Part shown: positions 62,114 to 64,000 of the stretch, in pieces
Position numbering within the stretch: position 1 is the stretch's first letter
Layout of the letters: each line of letters opens with the position of its first letter
NCBI RefSeq assembly: GCF_019400745.1
Contig: NZ_WJIB01000003.1
Location: forward strand, 310,001-374,000
Length of the DNA stretch: 64,000 nt
Reading direction: 5' to 3'
From: Cohnella sp. CFH 77786
Lineage (GTDB): Bacteria > Bacillota > Bacilli > Paenibacillales > Paenibacillaceae
Program-made: the position numbers and the translations under genes
The notes under the pieces: generated by a model
The model's input: only the letters and a program-made list of their open reading frames with translations
Database searches by the model: none
Told to the model about the DNA's origin: nothing

Positions 62114-62482
62114 CCAAAGAAGGGGGATAGAATCTTGTGAGGAGATTGAGAAAATGGAACACGTTAATATCCATCGGTCCTTACAAACACTGACGTAAAG
62201 CAACATCGGCTGCTATCCGTTACACTACAGTTGCTTGGCTCATAAGGTTGCTGGAGATGAGGCTAAGCAATTTCAAGTCCCATAACCAACAGACTCGGAT
62301 CAATACACCCGTCTTTTCCGATTAGGCAAATCGATATCGATATAATGAACAGGGTTCGATTAAGATTATGGAGCACATGAGGTTTTAAACCGAGGCTATA
62401 CTGAAGCGGCCGTTGCTCTATCGAAATCAAATGGTATCAACTCTCGGCTTAAATCGGTTGAAAGCAAAGGAGACGATGTTTA
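62114..62482. other. 369-bp gap with shared upstream motif
   Basis: No gene is supported. ATTAGGCAAATCGATAT at 62321-62337, followed by TATAAT near 62341, matches the motif upstream of paralogue 1 at 56694. The ribosome site AAAGGAG of paralogue 3 lies at the end. Confidence 0.5.
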
Positions 62483-63640
62483 ATGTTCGCGAAAATGTTA
62501 TCGGCAATAGTGGTCGTTTCCATTGCCTTTGGGCTCCACGAAGAACTCGCTCATGCAGATCCCGGGAAGGATCTGCGTATCATTCCTGTAATCGTCAACG
62601 GCCAAAAAGTAAGATTCCCTGATACCGAACCGTATATCAATACGGATGGCCGAACGATGGTTCCTGTTCGCTTTGTGAGTGAGATGCTCGGTGCCAATGT
62701 CAAATGGGAAGCAGGTACTCAGTCTGCGATAATCAATTATGAAGGCAAAACGATCCAGATGTCTGTCGGTTCTCAAATCGTTATGGTAAACGGACAAGTT
62801 ACTGAACTCGATACTGCCGCTGAATTCACGGATGGCCGTACGATGGTACCTCTGCGATTCGTCAGCGAAGTCCTTGGTTCTACTGTCGAGTGGGACGACG
62901 GCGCTCATGCGGTCAAAGTTACGGATGCAAAGTATCAGACAAAAATTGATGCTGGCGAAGTAAAGCTTGACCCCTGGGGGCGTGAGTATAGTAAGAACTA
63001 CGATGCTAACTGGATGAAACTAACGGACCTCGAAAGTGCCAAGTTTTATGATTTTTACGGAGCTAAACCGAGCCGTTACTTCCTCGAGCCGAAAAACGAA
63101 GACGTTGCTTTTTTCAAAGAAACAGCTGACGTTCTGAGTAGCAAAATACGTAAGTACTACGAAGCTCAATTAAATATCGACTATAGGACCGTAGATGCTG
63201 ATAAGCTTATTCAAGTACTTCTTGACAGTTCATCCGGGGTTAGAAACATGAATGCTTTTTATATTGATCAAACAAAAAAGATGGTAGCTGATTATGTATC
63301 TTGGGTTAAGAAAAACAAGGTAGTTGCCCGAGGTTACGCAGACCCTGAGATGTCTTCTGTCTATAAACCCGATAACTCCGGATTAATGTTCTGGGTACCT
63401 ACACACTTTAAGTTTATGATTATTTCGGCAGACGATACCGCTCAAACTTTCCTGGATAACTATAAAGTATCGTCCACATCTGATTCTTTCAAACTTAAAA
63501 AAGGTGTATGGTACGACGGGTATTCTGTTGTCAGCATGACTACGAACGTAGCTAATAGCACGTGGGGTAAAAGCTACGGTATTCGACACACAGAGAACAT
63601 GTTTTACAAAAACAGCTATTTCTACAACGTAGTAGAGTAA
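62483..63640 (+). CDS. Secreted stalk-domain protein, paralogue 3
   Basis: ATG 62483 follows AAAGGAG. The 385-residue protein has a shorter signal peptide (MFAKMLSAIVVVSIAFGLH) and the same stalk domain (IIPVIVNGQKVRFPDTEPYI, GRTMVPVRFVSEMLGANVKW, GRTMVPLRFVSEVLGSTVEW). The C-terminal domain is of the same family as paralogues 1 and 2 (KLDPWGREYS, SSKIRKYYEAQLNIDYRTV, YVSWVKKNKVVARGYADPE, THFKFMIISADDTAQTFLDNY, SFKLKKGVWYDGYSVVSM). It differs from the other two over its full length, so it is the oldest branch in the cluster. Base composition is a little less AT-rich than the other two. Confidence 0.8.
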   Translation: MFAKMLSAIVVVSIAFGLHEELAHADPGKDLRIIPVIVNGQKVRFPDTEPYINTDGRTMVPVRFVSEMLGANVKWEAGTQSAIINYEGKTIQMSVGSQIVMVNGQVTELDTAAEFTDGRTMVPLRFVSEVLGSTVEWDDGAHAVKVTDAKYQTKIDAGEVKLDPWGREYSKNYDANWMKLTDLESAKFYDFYGAKPSRYFLEPKNEDVAFFKETADVLSSKIRKYYEAQLNIDYRTVDADKLIQVLLDSSSGVRNMNAFYIDQTKKMVADYVSWVKKNKVVARGYADPEMSSVYKPDNSGLMFWVPTHFKFMIISADDTAQTFLDNYKVSSTSDSFKLKKGVWYDGYSVVSMTTNVANSTWGKSYGIRHTENMFYKNSYFYNVVE

Positions 63641-63672
63641 CATAGAGGCAAGTGGAGGACTGATCAATAGTT

Positions 63673-63794
63673 CCATAAAGGACTCATTCCTATAATGAAG
63701 TAAATTGCCCTTTTAAAACAAAAACGCCCCTTGTTATACTGGGAACCGTTCAACCAAGAACATATCCCAAAACGAAGGAGGCGCTCACCATGAC
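63673..63794 (+). mobile_element. Left end of a second IS110-like element
   Basis: The segment aligns with 58596-58712 over its whole length, including TATACTGGG and the ribosome site GGAGGCGC before an ATG at 63790. After this start the frame (MTTTSKYRVILSASLLLFVG) closes after about 27 codons at 63871, so the transposase body is missing or replaced here. Confidence 0.65.
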
Positions 63795-63826
63795 GACAAC
63801 TTCTAAATATAGAGTCATATTAAGCG

Positions 63827-63860
63827 CGTCTCTTCTACTATTTGTTGGAGAGACGTTTTT
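63827..63860 (+). terminator. Hairpin terminator near the window end
   Basis: CGTCTCT (63827-63833) pairs with AGAGACG (63849-63855), then five Ts. Its left arm and flank resemble the terminator arm at about 56488. Confidence 0.7.
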
Positions 63861-64000
63861 AATGCATACCTAAGACCCTCTGATATGATGTGAAATTGAT
63901 GACAACAAAGATGATCGGAATGCAACTAAATAAAGAATATCCCGATCATGGCCAAAAGGCTCGCCGAACACGGCGAGGAATATCTCCAGTTGCGCAAAGA
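63861..64000. other. Window end, no supported gene
   Basis: An open frame from ATG 63949 (MAKRLAEHGEEYLQLRK) runs off the end of the window; it may be the beginning of a gene or part of a mobile element. There is too little to judge. Confidence 0.3.

Noticed and set aside
63949..64000. Start of a gene at the right window edge
   Set aside because: Only 17 codons are visible, without a clear ribosome site; too little to call.

Overview
The window looks like a chromosomal segment of a high-GC, spore-forming member of the Paenibacillaceae (Paenibacillus or Cohnella type). The reasons are the strong AAGGAGG-type ribosome sites with GTG and TTG starts, the many YesM/YesN-type two-component systems paired with LplA/LplB/LplC-type transporters, the many secreted proteins carrying the copper-amine-oxidase-N-like 'stalk' domain, and an mmg-like methylcitrate operon. 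No rRNA, tRNA or CRISPR array was seen.

Layout. 1-7.1 kb: the end of a propeller-like protein, a PhoX-type phosphatase, a two-domain multicopper oxidase, a YerB-like lipoprotein and a decayed beta-propeller phytase; the phosphatase, the oxidase and the dead phytase all carry stalk-domain sequence. 7.3-13.1 kb: an mmg/prp-like operon (hydroxyacyl-CoA dehydrogenase, methylcitrate synthase, methylcitrate dehydratase, methylisocitrate lyase, thiolase) for short-chain acyl-CoA and propionyl-CoA use; the thiolase carries an in-frame 3 x 42-bp repeat. 13.15-14.02 kb: an array of about 17.5 copies of a 50-bp repeat. 14.2-33.5 kb: a xylan-use region made of a regulator-kinase-regulator set, an LplABC-type importer, a modular GH10 xylanase, a GH43 xylosidase, a second kinase/regulator pair and a second sugar ABC importer. 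CcpA cre-like sites and a shared 22-bp element lie upstream of the first regulator and the first binding protein.

33.7-41.5 kb: a DUF47/PiT phosphate uptake pair, a DUF1861-like protein, YqfQ-like and YerC-like genes, and an ABC-2 exporter of three genes divergent from an AraC-type regulator. 41.6-48.9 kb: a third YesM/YesN pair with its own permease-permease-binding protein operon, separated by a 20-bp-phased direct repeat that may be the regulator's operator. 48.9-52.6 kb: a four-gene metal importer on the minus strand with two MntR-like palindromes at its promoter. 53.0-56.3 kb: a CbiX-like protein, a DgkB-like lipid kinase and an RlmCD-type 23S rRNA methyltransferase with a lineage-specific insertion.

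From about 56.35 kb to the end the DNA is clearly AT-richer and behaves like an accessory island. It holds three paralogous secreted proteins (stalk domain plus an unrecognised conserved C-terminal domain), a truncated relic of a fourth, a small immunity-like protein, an IS110-family element with a possible bridge-RNA end, and the left end of a second related element. Two of the three paralogues are almost identical at the N-terminus and diverge at the C-terminus. This island is the best candidate for an undescribed system in the window.
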